64,000 nucleotides of DNA from Clostridia bacterium (GTDB lineage Bacteria > Bacillota > Clostridia > Oscillospirales > Acutalibacteraceae), in NCBI GenBank assembly GCA_017434985.1, contig JAFSFY010000008.1, positions 1 to 64,000 of the forward strand, in the 5' to 3' direction. Below, in pieces: positions 1 through 7,994 of this stretch. Below the pieces are notes generated by a model. That model was not told where the DNA came from. It did not search any database and saw only the letters and a program-made list of their open reading frames with translations. Both the position numbers and the translations under genes were made by a program. Position 1 is the first letter of the stretch. Every line of letters begins with the position of its first letter.

Positions 1-230
1 GTTACACTATCTGGAATGGTGATGCTTGTGAGGTTTTCGCACCCATCAAACGCCGAATACCCAATGCTTGTTACACCATCAGGAATGGTGATGCTTGTGA
101 GGTTTTTGCACCCCCTAAACGCCCCATCCCCAATGCTTGTTACACTATCAGGAATGGTAACGTCACCGCCGGATCCTAAGTATTTTTTCAACACACCATC
201 TTCAATTACAAAATCTTTTAAATCACTCAT
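1..230 (-). CDS. BspA-like leucine-rich repeat protein, N-terminal part (runs off window)
   Basis: Minus-strand reading frame with ATG at 230 and the ribosome binding site AAGGAG just upstream. It continues past the left edge without a stop. It begins [19 protein letters not shown], the same N-terminus as the larger LRR genes nearby, and goes straight into LRR_5-type repeats of 23 residues with the pattern IPDxVTSIGxxAFxxCxNLTSI. The repeats are almost identical at DNA level (69-bp units). No signal peptide is visible, so unlike typical secreted BspA proteins it is probably cytosolic. It lies 12 bp after the 754-aa LRR gene and is likely its co-transcribed paralogue. Specific role unknown; LRRs suggest protein binding. 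Confidence 0.85.
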   Translation of the reverse strand, partial: MSDLKDFVIEDGVLKKYLGSGGDVTIPDSVTSIGDGAFRGCKNLTSITIPDGVTSIGYSAFDGCENLTSITIPDSV

Positions 231-242
231 TTTTATTCTCCT

Positions 243-2507
243 TTATTCCGCTACGAAGGGGATATTGTTTTCTTTCGCGTATTGTTCTGCATAACTGCCC
301 GCCGGCGCGTGAATGGTGAGGGTTTCGCTTGTGAAAACATCTTCCCCCATTTCTGTGACACTGGCGGAAATGTATGCATTTTTGAGAGTTTCACAACCCA
401 TAAATGCACCTTCGCAAATTTTGGTAACGCTATCGGGAATCACTATATTTTCCAGCGTTTTATTGACACAAAAACAGTATCGATGGAGAATTTCAATGCC
501 ATCCGGAATACGATAATCGCTATCTTTTACTTTCCATCCTCGAATCAAATGCTTTCCTATACAAAGCGCCCCATTTTTAAAGTTCTTCTTATCTTTTATA
601 AAAGCGGTGTCATAGACAATGTTGCCATGTATTTCCTCCACAGCATCCGGAATGCCGATATCTATTAACGCGCTACAACCTTGGAAGAGATTGCGTTTTA
701 TGATTTTGATTGTATCCGGGACAGTAATTGCGGTTAGTGATTTGCAATCACGGAATACGGATTCGCCAAGGGTGAGTAGTTGATCCGGCCAAGAGAAATT
801 GCTCAATGAAGTGCATCCCCAAAAAGCACAATCATCAATTTCTGTGACACGTTTCGGAGTATTGAACTGCGCAAGTGCTTTGCAGCCACTAAATGCTTCT
901 ATACCAATGCCGGTGATGGTTTCCGGAAGATTAAATGTAGTTAGAGAAGAACAGTTTTTGAATAAACCATCCGCTAATACAGTGATTTTTGGGGGCAAGG
1001 TAATGCTAACTAACTCTTTGCAATTGCGGAATGCGCCCTTGTGAATGGTTTCCACACATTCGGGTATAACAACAGATGTAATGGGCTTTCCGGAAAAGGC
1101 GGCTTCTCCAATAGCAACTACAGGTTTACCATCAATCATTTCCGGAATAATAACTTCTGTGTCATTGCTTTTGTATTTGTTGATGGTAACTGCGTTTTCG
1201 GAGACGTTTAGCTGGTACATTTTTGCCCAATCGGCGAGAGTTTTTTCTCTAAATCCCAGATCTTTTTCGATAGCATTTGTTTCGTGAGCATCAATATCTT
1301 CTGCAGAATACAATTGGTTTTTGTAATCCAAAAGGATTGCTGACATCTCTTGGTTTGTTTCACAGATAGAAATGAATTCATTGAATTCATCAATAGATAA
1401 TTGTCGCTTTAAATGAATTAACTTTGTAAAAGCGGTGATGTTATTTTGCTGTACAGACAGTTCCAACAGTCCTTTAAGATTGGAGGTCATATACTGTTTT
1501 ACAAAAGCGGGCAAAGTGTCGTCGTTTTCTAAATAGGCAAAACAAAAGATTTCTTTTTTTACTTTTCCCACACTTTGCCAGAATAGTTTTCGCACTCTAT
1601 CGCTGTTGTTGATGCAATTTAAGTGATTTAATGCAGTGCACGATTCAATGGGACATCCGAGAAGTTTAGGCGGCTTGATAATACGTTTTATTCCCTCCGG
1701 CAATGTTAGAGAACAAAGATTCTCACAACCACAAAAAGAATCAATCTGTATCTCTTCTACCTTAGGAGGAATAACGAGGGATGTCAGGGAAGAGCATCCT
1801 GAAAAAGCAAGGCTATCAATCTCGGTAACAGAATCCGGAAGGGTAATATTTTTGAGAGCAGAACACCCCCAAAAAAGGTTACTAGAAATGGTTTTTACAT
1901 TTTCCGATAAGGTGATGGTTTCTAGAGAAGAGCACTTTTCGAATACTCTATATCCCATTTTCGTTACGCTATTGGGAATGACAATCGAGGTGAGGGCACT
2001 GCATTTTTTAAACGCTTCATAACCGATGGAAGTAACGCTATTCGGAATAGACACTGAAACGAGGGAGGGACAATTAGCAAATGCGTGGTCGTTGATAGTG
2101 GTTCTGCCGTAAGGAATAGTGATTTTAGTAATGGATGCACAAGCAAAAGTCGCATTATTGATTTGCAATACTTCTTCCGGCACCACGAGGTGGGTGAGCA
2201 GTTCACCGTTAATGTAAATGGAGTCTGCGTAACGCACGGGACTTGAACCATAGTCGCCAAACTTGACATTCATCCAGGAAACTAAATCGCTAACGAAGAC
2301 CGCTTTGAGTTGTTGACATCTCTCAAAAGCACGCGGCCCGATTCGGGTTAGTGTTTTTGGAATGGTGATGCTGGTGAGAGTTTTTGAAAAGAAAAAAACA
2401 TCCGCAGCAATGCTAGTCACGCCCTCGGGAATGACAACATCGCCGCCGGGGCCGACGTATTTCTTCAATACACCATTTTCAATCACAAAATCTTTCAAAT
2501 CACTCAT
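243..2507 (-). CDS. BspA-like leucine-rich repeat protein, 754 aa
   Basis: Start ATG at 2507 is preceded by AAAGGA at good spacing. Residues about 1-300 are LRR_5/BspA-type repeats (IPxxVTxIxxxAFxxCxxL). Residues about 300-430 are a helical, non-repeat insert that ends in SAILLDYKNQ, a module also seen at the C-terminus of the LRR-DUF4132 protein at 5637-7694. A short unit around residue 440 (VIIPEMIDGKPVVAIGEAAF) resembles a unit in the 455-aa LRR protein. A second LRR block fills the rest, ending in a pattern with AGSYAEQYAKENNI. No signal peptide, sorting motif or membrane segment is seen. It follows the VWA/metallopeptidase gene by 13 bp, so the two are probably one transcript. Function unknown; likely a protein-interaction scaffold. 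Confidence 0.88.
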   Translation of the reverse strand: MSDLKDFVIENGVLKKYVGPGGDVVIPEGVTSIAADVFFFSKTLTSITIPKTLTRIGPRAFERCQQLKAVFVSDLVSWMNVKFGDYGSSPVRYADSIYINGELLTHLVVPEEVLQINNATFACASITKITIPYGRTTINDHAFANCPSLVSVSIPNSVTSIGYEAFKKCSALTSIVIPNSVTKMGYRVFEKCSSLETITLSENVKTISSNLFWGCSALKNITLPDSVTEIDSLAFSGCSSLTSLVIPPKVEEIQIDSFCGCENLCSLTLPEGIKRIIKPPKLLGCPIESCTALNHLNCINNSDRVRKLFWQSVGKVKKEIFCFAYLENDDTLPAFVKQYMTSNLKGLLELSVQQNNITAFTKLIHLKRQLSIDEFNEFISICETNQEMSAILLDYKNQLYSAEDIDAHETNAIEKDLGFREKTLADWAKMYQLNVSENAVTINKYKSNDTEVIIPEMIDGKPVVAIGEAAFSGKPITSVVIPECVETIHKGAFRNCKELVSITLPPKITVLADGLFKNCSSLTTFNLPETITGIGIEAFSGCKALAQFNTPKRVTEIDDCAFWGCTSLSNFSWPDQLLTLGESVFRDCKSLTAITVPDTIKIIKRNLFQGCSALIDIGIPDAVEEIHGNIVYDTAFIKDKKNFKNGALCIGKHLIRGWKVKDSDYRIPDGIEILHRYCFCVNKTLENIVIPDSVTKICEGAFMGCETLKNAYISASVTEMGEDVFTSETLTIHAPAGSYAEQYAKENNIPFVAE

Positions 2508-2520
2508 TATAATTTTTCCT

Positions 2521-3876
2521 TTAAATGTCGTTTTGTTCTAATACAAGTTTGATCGCCCAGGGGGGAACGTCAGGAATTTCGTAGTCGTCTTTCACGAACA
2601 CAAAGGCTGTATCGTAATCGGGCTTGCGTTCAGGGAAGACGCCATAACCGTCAGTAAAGTAGATAAGCCCTTTTAGGTTTCGAAACTCTTTATTTTTAAT
2701 AAGCTCATCTACTTTTTCAAAAACGGGACGAAAATCGGTGCCACCGAGACCTTTGATTTGCATTGTTTTCAGATATTCATCAAATTCATCTTGATTAGTG
2801 ATTTTGATATGCTCTTGAATATCCGCATCACACTGAATGATATGAAGATTGATTTTGCTGAAAAAGCTTTCGGTGCTTTTAAGTATGTTGTAGGTTTTCC
2901 GAACAAATGCTTGTACTTGCTCGCCCACAACCGAACCGGACGTATCAATGGCGATAACAAACTCTTTTATCCGTTTAACTTCTTTGTATTCAAGCGGCTC
3001 AATAAGCGGCATTTTGTCATAGAGCTTCAGCCCATAGGTGTAGAAGATATAATCAAACTCATCATCGTTTATCTTCATTGCTTCACCCATAACGGCGAAC
3101 TTTTTGAGGAAGGAGGTATAATCATATTTTTCGCGGTTAACTTCTTTTAAATTTTGAATAAGTCCGCCCGCTATATCGCCGCGCTGTTTACCAAAGGTTT
3201 CGATATCCACCTGCATTCGCTCGGCAATTTTCTGCCAAGTAGCGTTCAATTCTACAGCCGACAGCGTCAAGTCGTTCACGCCGTCACCTTGTTCGTCAAA
3301 TGATTGCCCGATACCGTACGCTGCCGCCTTTTCCTCATCGGTCATATACCATATTTCGTGATTATCGGCATAAAAGCGGGAGCGGATGTCGGTAGCGGTC
3401 ATTGGGTCAACGTTATTTGATTTTAAGTAGGCGTAAATCTTTTCTGCGGTAAGCATTTTACACTCTTTTTTGAATTTAGCGCTATCTTTCGCTTGCAATC
3501 CTTCGCGGAAAGATGTCGCCGCTTTTAATCCCAAATCGGTTATTACGTTTTCTACCGCAATATCCGTTGCCAAATCCCAAAGCGGACGGTCAAGAGTTGG
3601 GTCCATAAACATATGCCGATACACGCAGTGCATCACGATATGTAAATAGTCACGTACGACCGTTTCTTTTTGGTGTTTGAAATTCGATAGCACGCGCTTG
3701 GGGTTATACATCAGGAAATGCCCGTCGGTGAGCATAGAGGATTCACCGACAGGTTTCATTTCAAATTGGCTAAGTGCTGCATCTAAAAACCGCAAATTCA
3801 CGAGCAAGGTGTTGCGTGAAAGAATCAGCACTTCTTCCGCTAGCTTTTCAGCTTTATTTAGTTGTTTTTCTTCCAT
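2521..3876 (-). CDS. DUF2201-type protein: metallopeptidase-like domain plus VWA-like domain
   Basis: The 451-aa product matches the layout of the DUF2201 family, an N-terminal putative zinc metallopeptidase-like domain followed by a von Willebrand A-like domain. At about residues 78-87 the sequence YLHIVMHCVYRH has the spaced histidines, but the usual catalytic Glu of HExxH is replaced, so peptidase activity is doubtful. The C-terminal half has a MIDAS-like set: IDTSGSV near residue 315, GGTDFRP near 375 and FTDGYG near 408. In many genomes this family sits beside a MoxR-type AAA ATPase; none is visible here, although it could lie beyond the left edge. It is embedded between LRR genes on the same strand. 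A truncated near-copy lies at 5382-5624. Role inferred only: chaperone-like or conflict-related VWA protein. Confidence 0.82.
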   Translation of the reverse strand: MEEKQLNKAEKLAEEVLILSRNTLLVNLRFLDAALSQFEMKPVGESSMLTDGHFLMYNPKRVLSNFKHQKETVVRDYLHIVMHCVYRHMFMDPTLDRPLWDLATDIAVENVITDLGLKAATSFREGLQAKDSAKFKKECKMLTAEKIYAYLKSNNVDPMTATDIRSRFYADNHEIWYMTDEEKAAAYGIGQSFDEQGDGVNDLTLSAVELNATWQKIAERMQVDIETFGKQRGDIAGGLIQNLKEVNREKYDYTSFLKKFAVMGEAMKINDDEFDYIFYTYGLKLYDKMPLIEPLEYKEVKRIKEFVIAIDTSGSVVGEQVQAFVRKTYNILKSTESFFSKINLHIIQCDADIQEHIKITNQDEFDEYLKTMQIKGLGGTDFRPVFEKVDELIKNKEFRNLKGLIYFTDGYGVFPERKPDYDTAFVFVKDDYEIPDVPPWAIKLVLEQNDI

Positions 3877-3903
3877 CGTAACACCCCACTTTCTGTTATT
3901 TAT

Positions 3904-3956
3904 TCAAATTTTATGAAACCACTCCAAATCTTCTTGTGTGAAGTTATCGGGAATGA
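3904..3956 (-). pseudogene. Relic of the 73-aa small gene (C-terminal tail only)
   Basis: Immediately after the stop of the 455-aa LRR gene the minus strand reads PDNFTQEDLEWFHKI followed by a stop. The intact small protein at 7711-7932 ends PNNFTQEDLERLQEKLNENI. The shared stretch NFTQEDLE and its position just in front of a VWA/metallopeptidase gene indicate a decayed second copy of the small gene. No start codon or N-terminal part remains. Confidence 0.65.
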
Positions 3957-5324
3957 TTATACTGATACAAAAGTTATATTGTTTTCTTTTGCATACTGTT
4001 CAGCAAAACTGCCGGTAGGTGCATGGATAGCAAGATTATTACAACCATCGAACGCAGACTTCGCGATACTTGTAACACTTTCCGGAATAGTAACACAAGT
4101 AAGATTTATGCAATCACAAAACGCACTATCTTCAATGATTGTAACGCTACTTGGAACAATTATCGTTTTAAGATTAGCACATCCTTCAAACACACTAACA
4201 CCAATCTGCGTAACGCTATTGGGTATATTAATGTTTTTCAATCCTGTACACTCTGAAAAAGCCGCAAGATAAATATTATTAACACTTTCAGGAATTGAAA
4301 CAGTTTCAATATGTGCACATCCCGCAAATGCACCAAAACCAATACTAACAACGCCGTCAGGTATAACAACGGAAACATCTTTTCCCATATAAATTTTCAA
4401 CATTCCATCTTCGATTGCAAATTCGGGCGGATTTTCCACAAACTGTTCGGCAAAGCTACCTTTCGGAGCATGAATAACAAGATTTTCACAGTTATAAAAC
4501 GCTGTGCTTCCAATGCTTGTAACGCTTTCAGGAATAACTATACTTTTAAGGTTTTCACAAAAAGCAAACGCATCGTCGCCAATGCTTACAACACCTTCAG
4601 GAATAACTATACATTCAAGGTTTTTACAAAAAGCAAACGCACCGTCGCCAATGCTTACAACACCTTCAGGTAATGCAACACTTTTAATGTTTTTTCTAGC
4701 AGTTGCAATTTTTGAACTAACACCCATACGATCGGGACTAAAAGCTAAATCACCTATTGCAACAACCTTATACCCTTCAATAAAATCAGGAACGATTATA
4801 TCAATCTCCGTACCGTTATATTCTTTTATAATAGCGCCTTCGTTAGTAACATTAACAACATAGATCGGTTTACTACTTGCTTTTTTCGTGGTTTTTTTAG
4901 GCTTTTTGGTAGGTTTTATCCATTTTTGTCCGTCATATACCTTGTTTATTTTCTTTGTTTCTTTTTCGCCATCACCATAATCTCTAGTGAGTGTATAATG
5001 AAATTCTGCATTTTCAACTTTTGCATACTCATCAAATAGCATATCGCCAGCACCTTCAAATGAAGATTCCAGTTCAAAACTATAGTTAGGGTGTTGAGAC
5101 GCTATCTCCATAGCTATTTCAAAACATGCGCCATTCTCACATCTATCCCATATGGGATTAGAATTTAAAACAATTTCCCCATCAACCAACTTAGCATTTT
5201 TAAAATTAATCTCAAGTTCATCTTCTATTTCGTCTTCTGCTATTTCCATAACGATTTGATATACTGTTTGTACTGTTTCAGGATCCTTCATAGTGATTCT
5301 CATTTCAAAATTTTCTCTTGCCAT
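3957..5324 (-). CDS. LRR protein with a distinct N-terminal domain, 455 aa
   Basis: ATG at 5324 follows GGAGG at a proper distance. Residues about 1-140 form an unrecognised acidic domain (starts MARENFEMRITMKDPETV), followed by a Lys-rich linker (KKPKKTTKKASSK). A short unit (IDIIVPDFIEGYKVVAIGDLAF) then leads into BspA/LRR_5 repeats, interrupted near residue 300 by a second cap-like sequence (FAIEDGMLKIYMGKDVSVVIP) that copies the N-terminus used by the sister LRR proteins. This looks like fusion of two LRR blocks. Neighbouring repeats at 4500-4680 are near-identical 69-bp units. No signal peptide. Its function is unknown; it differs from the sisters in lacking the MSDLKDF start. Confidence 0.85.
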   Translation of the reverse strand: MARENFEMRITMKDPETVQTVYQIVMEIAEDEIEDELEINFKNAKLVDGEIVLNSNPIWDRCENGACFEIAMEIASQHPNYSFELESSFEGAGDMLFDEYAKVENAEFHYTLTRDYGDGEKETKKINKVYDGQKWIKPTKKPKKTTKKASSKPIYVVNVTNEGAIIKEYNGTEIDIIVPDFIEGYKVVAIGDLAFSPDRMGVSSKIATARKNIKSVALPEGVVSIGDGAFAFCKNLECIVIPEGVVSIGDDAFAFCENLKSIVIPESVTSIGSTAFYNCENLVIHAPKGSFAEQFVENPPEFAIEDGMLKIYMGKDVSVVIPDGVVSIGFGAFAGCAHIETVSIPESVNNIYLAAFSECTGLKNINIPNSVTQIGVSVFEGCANLKTIIVPSSVTIIEDSAFCDCINLTCVTIPESVTSIAKSAFDGCNNLAIHAPTGSFAEQYAKENNITFVSV

Positions 5325-5381
5325 AATTTTTCCTCCGTTTTATATTTTGTTCTTATCAATCCAATTTCTAGAAGTTTCAAA

Positions 5382-5624
5382 TTAATAAATAAAACTTATA
5401 GACAATAATTCCGCTTGGTGGTTGAAATTCGATAGCACGTGCTTGGCGTTATAAAGCAGGAAATGCCCGTCGGTGAGCATAGAGGATTCACCGACAGGTT
5501 TCATTTCAAATTGGCTAAGTGCTGCATCTAAAAACCGCAAATTCACGAGCAAGGTGTTGCGTGAAAGAATAAGCACCTCTTCAGCCAGTTTTTCGGCTTG
5601 GGTTAGTTTCTTTTCTTTCATCAT
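5382..5624 (-). pseudogene. Truncated duplicate of the DUF2201 VWA/metallopeptidase gene
   Basis: The first about 68 residues match the N-terminus of the intact gene at 2521-3876 (shared core EKLAEEVLILSRNTLLVNLR). The DNA is identical over roughly 110 bp, 3713-3826 against the equivalent part of this copy. The frame then leaves the homology after NFNHQ and stops within 10 codons, so both functional domains are missing. It keeps a start (ATG ATG after GAAGGTG) and could still be translated into an 80-aa peptide. It sits 12 bp after the LRR-DUF4132 gene, the same kind of position as the intact gene behind the 455-aa LRR gene, which points to duplication of a whole cassette. Confidence 0.8.
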
Positions 5625-5636
5625 AACACCTTCTCT

Positions 5637-7694
5637 TTACTCCAATACAAATTCATCCATCGGGTCGAAATCCGCAAAATTTTTGTTTTTGTAGTCTAAT
5701 AAAATTGCCAAAGCATTAGTTGCGTTATTTTCATTTGCAATTCTGATGAAATCGGATATTTGTGCTAAAGTAAAGCGCTTCAATTCATTTGTTGAGTCTA
5801 ATCGGTTATTAAGAATTCTGCTGTAAATTGTTATTTTATCCAAAAAGGATACAATGGTGTTTGATTTGCGAGACCATTCTTTTACCACTATTTCATCAAT
5901 CGTAAGTTCGGTACCCTCGTCATTACCACTTGCCTTAACTTCAAAACCATCTATGTATAAAGATCGATAGGTAATTTCATCATACCCCACGTCTCGATTA
6001 TACCATAAACAATCAATCCCTATTTCTTTACGATTAATCAGATATACGCTCTTAATTACACAATCACTATATCTATCTGTATTAATATCTTCTGCTTTAT
6101 AGGAGTTTTCCCAAATTTGCAAAAACGCTTGAGTTTTTTGATTGGAAACAAAAAGTTTTTGCCAATTGTTAATCGTTTTTTCATACATATCAGAAACGTA
6201 TGCAATACGAATCGGCTTGTCTCTTAATGTGTAGACTTTCCCATTTTCGTCAACAGTCGAATCGTTGATAAATGAAAAGAATGAATCTTCTTGTTGCCAG
6301 ACAAGACTTTGTGATAATGCCTTAGTTATAAAATTGGTTTGCCATTGTTCTTGCCAGACCCTCAATTCAAGCCATTCGCCAGAAAAATACAATTCTAACA
6401 ACTTTGATTTATATGTTTTTAAAAGCTGTTTATACGTTTTCTGAATCGCTTGCAAATCCGCTTTTGCAGCATCGTATAATTCCGCATCTGCACCACGTTT
6501 TGGTATTGTTTTAGATATTTTGTTGCTTTCTAAATCAATGATATCAAAAGATAGCTTTGAATTAATAGAAACCGCAACCTTTTTGTTTCCTAAATCATAA
6601 ATTTTTGTTCCGTCGTCATCAAAGCCCATGTTGGCGATGACTCTATCTTCTTCTGTAGCAAAGCTATTTACACATTTGCTTTGTACAGTCACATCTTTAG
6701 CCGATTCAATTTTTTTCTTTAATCCCGCATTCCCTAATATCATCTTTATTGCGTCAGCCCCCACTTTTTGGGCACCAATCACATCAAAAAGTTGCTTTAA
6801 ATACGAGGCGTCTATAGTTGCATAATAATTCGCCATAAACTCAGCAACACAGGTGAACTCTTTTTTAGAAACTTTACCTTTAAGTATATTGACGAATTCT
6901 TCTGCCAGAGCACACGTATCTACAGGCTTAAACTTTTTCTTGTATAATTTTTTCATCTCTTTATCTTGACATGCAAGATAAATTAACGCCTTCGAATAAT
7001 AGGAAATATTATCCCAATGGTTTAGTGATGATTTGATAAGACATCCTTTTACGGCATTTGCATCCATATATAAAGACAACTGCTCAACCTGATATGAAAG
7101 TCCTTGCGGCAATCTACCACCAAACCAATTTCCTCTTTTTAGAGAAGCATCATCCGGAATCTCAATTTTTTCTAATCCAAATGCGTTGAAAGCGTTCTTG
7201 CCAATAGATACAATAGTTTTTGGCAATACAATATGTTTTAGATTGTTACAATCCTCAAATGCACTTTCACCTATGTTAGTTACGCCCTCAGAGATAATAA
7301 GTTTTTTTATACCAGCACCTTTGAAGACGTGCGGCTTAACTTCCATAACCTCGTTTGGGATAACAAGTTCTTGTAATAATTCCCCATTTAAAATAATGTT
7401 ATTTTCTGAAAAGAAATTGGGGGGGAAGATTCCATAAGGACAATCCATATCACATAATACACGAATGTCATCTATATGAATATTAAATGGTCTGGATTCA
7501 TAATCAACAAAGAAAGCGTGAAAATTAATATTCTTGACATTGGAAGGAATATAAACATCCGTAACAAAGGGCTTTCCTTCTAAAACACCGTTCCCTATTG
7601 TTGTGACATCTTCAGGAACTCTTACCAAACTTTCATTACCTAAATACTTTTTAAGCACACCGTCTTCAACTAAAAAATCTTTTAAATCACTCAT
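5637..7694 (-). CDS. LRR protein with DUF4132 (MolR-like) domain, 685 aa
   Basis: I choose ATG 7694 ([19 protein letters not shown]) because GGAGG lies 8 bp upstream; an in-frame ATG at 7724 would add ten residues. Residues about 1-170 are LRR_5 repeats. The centre is a helical region with Lys-rich parts. Residues about 345-560 fit DUF4132: a GTKIYDLGNKKVAVSI strand, SKTIPKRG, a long YKQLLKTYKSKLLELYFSGE helix, then W-rich segments with LVWQQED. The C-terminus ends in AILLDYKNKNF, shared with the insert of the 754-aa LRR protein. DUF4132/MolR proteins are often encoded near MoxR-VWA genes, and the VWA/metallopeptidase genes here fit that association. Biochemical role unknown. Confidence 0.83.
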   Translation of the reverse strand: MSDLKDFLVEDGVLKKYLGNESLVRVPEDVTTIGNGVLEGKPFVTDVYIPSNVKNINFHAFFVDYESRPFNIHIDDIRVLCDMDCPYGIFPPNFFSENNIILNGELLQELVIPNEVMEVKPHVFKGAGIKKLIISEGVTNIGESAFEDCNNLKHIVLPKTIVSIGKNAFNAFGLEKIEIPDDASLKRGNWFGGRLPQGLSYQVEQLSLYMDANAVKGCLIKSSLNHWDNISYYSKALIYLACQDKEMKKLYKKKFKPVDTCALAEEFVNILKGKVSKKEFTCVAEFMANYYATIDASYLKQLFDVIGAQKVGADAIKMILGNAGLKKKIESAKDVTVQSKCVNSFATEEDRVIANMGFDDDGTKIYDLGNKKVAVSINSKLSFDIIDLESNKISKTIPKRGADAELYDAAKADLQAIQKTYKQLLKTYKSKLLELYFSGEWLELRVWQEQWQTNFITKALSQSLVWQQEDSFFSFINDSTVDENGKVYTLRDKPIRIAYVSDMYEKTINNWQKLFVSNQKTQAFLQIWENSYKAEDINTDRYSDCVIKSVYLINRKEIGIDCLWYNRDVGYDEITYRSLYIDGFEVKASGNDEGTELTIDEIVVKEWSRKSNTIVSFLDKITIYSRILNNRLDSTNELKRFTLAQISDFIRIANENNATNALAILLDYKNKNFADFDPMDEFVLE

Positions 7695-7710
7695 TTTGAT
7701 TTCCTCCATT

Positions 7711-7932
7711 TTAAATGTTTTCATTTAGTTTTTCTTGCAAACGCTCTAAATCCTCTTGTGTAAAGTTGTTAGGATCAATGCCGCATTTATGGCAGTGATA
7801 ATCAAAAGTGCTGCGATCAATTTCGGTGAGACCGGTGGCGAGTAATGACTCTGCCACCCGGTCGATATGTTCATCACGAATGCCGTTATAACCGGCATCG
7901 TCCATTGCAGCTAATTGCCATGGTTCAAACAT
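7711..7932 (-). CDS. Small hypothetical protein, 73 aa
   Basis: The start MFEPWQLAAMDDAG at 7932 follows AAGGGTGG. The sequence has a single HCHKCG motif near residue 45 that could bind a metal, and an acidic C-terminus (NNFTQEDLERLQEKL). No family recognised. It is the first gene of the LRR/VWA run, 16 bp upstream of the LRR-DUF4132 start, and a relic of a second copy lies at 3904-3956, so it seems to be a stable partner of that cassette. Confidence 0.7.
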   Translation of the reverse strand: MFEPWQLAAMDDAGYNGIRDEHIDRVAESLLATGLTEIDRSTFDYHCHKCGIDPNNFTQEDLERLQEKLNENI

Positions 7933-7961
7933 AACATTACCACCCTTATTTTGATGATACC

Positions 7962-7994
7962 ATTATAAATCGATCGCTGTCCTATAAAACGGAC
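7962..7994 (-). promoter_or_regulatory. Promoter with palindromic operator-like motif upstream of the 73-aa gene/LRR group
   Basis: On the minus strand the palindrome-ended motif GTCCGTTTTATAGGAC (7994-7979) is followed by 11 bp and then TATAAT (7967-7962). The same motif with the same 11-bp gap is found at 12484-12516. The palindrome covers the expected -35 position, so it is either an operator or the recognition site of an alternative sigma factor. Confidence 0.55.

Noticed and set aside
4480-4680. Tandem repeats at 69-bp period
   Set aside because: These are LRR codons inside a real gene, so they are not a CRISPR or an independent repeat.
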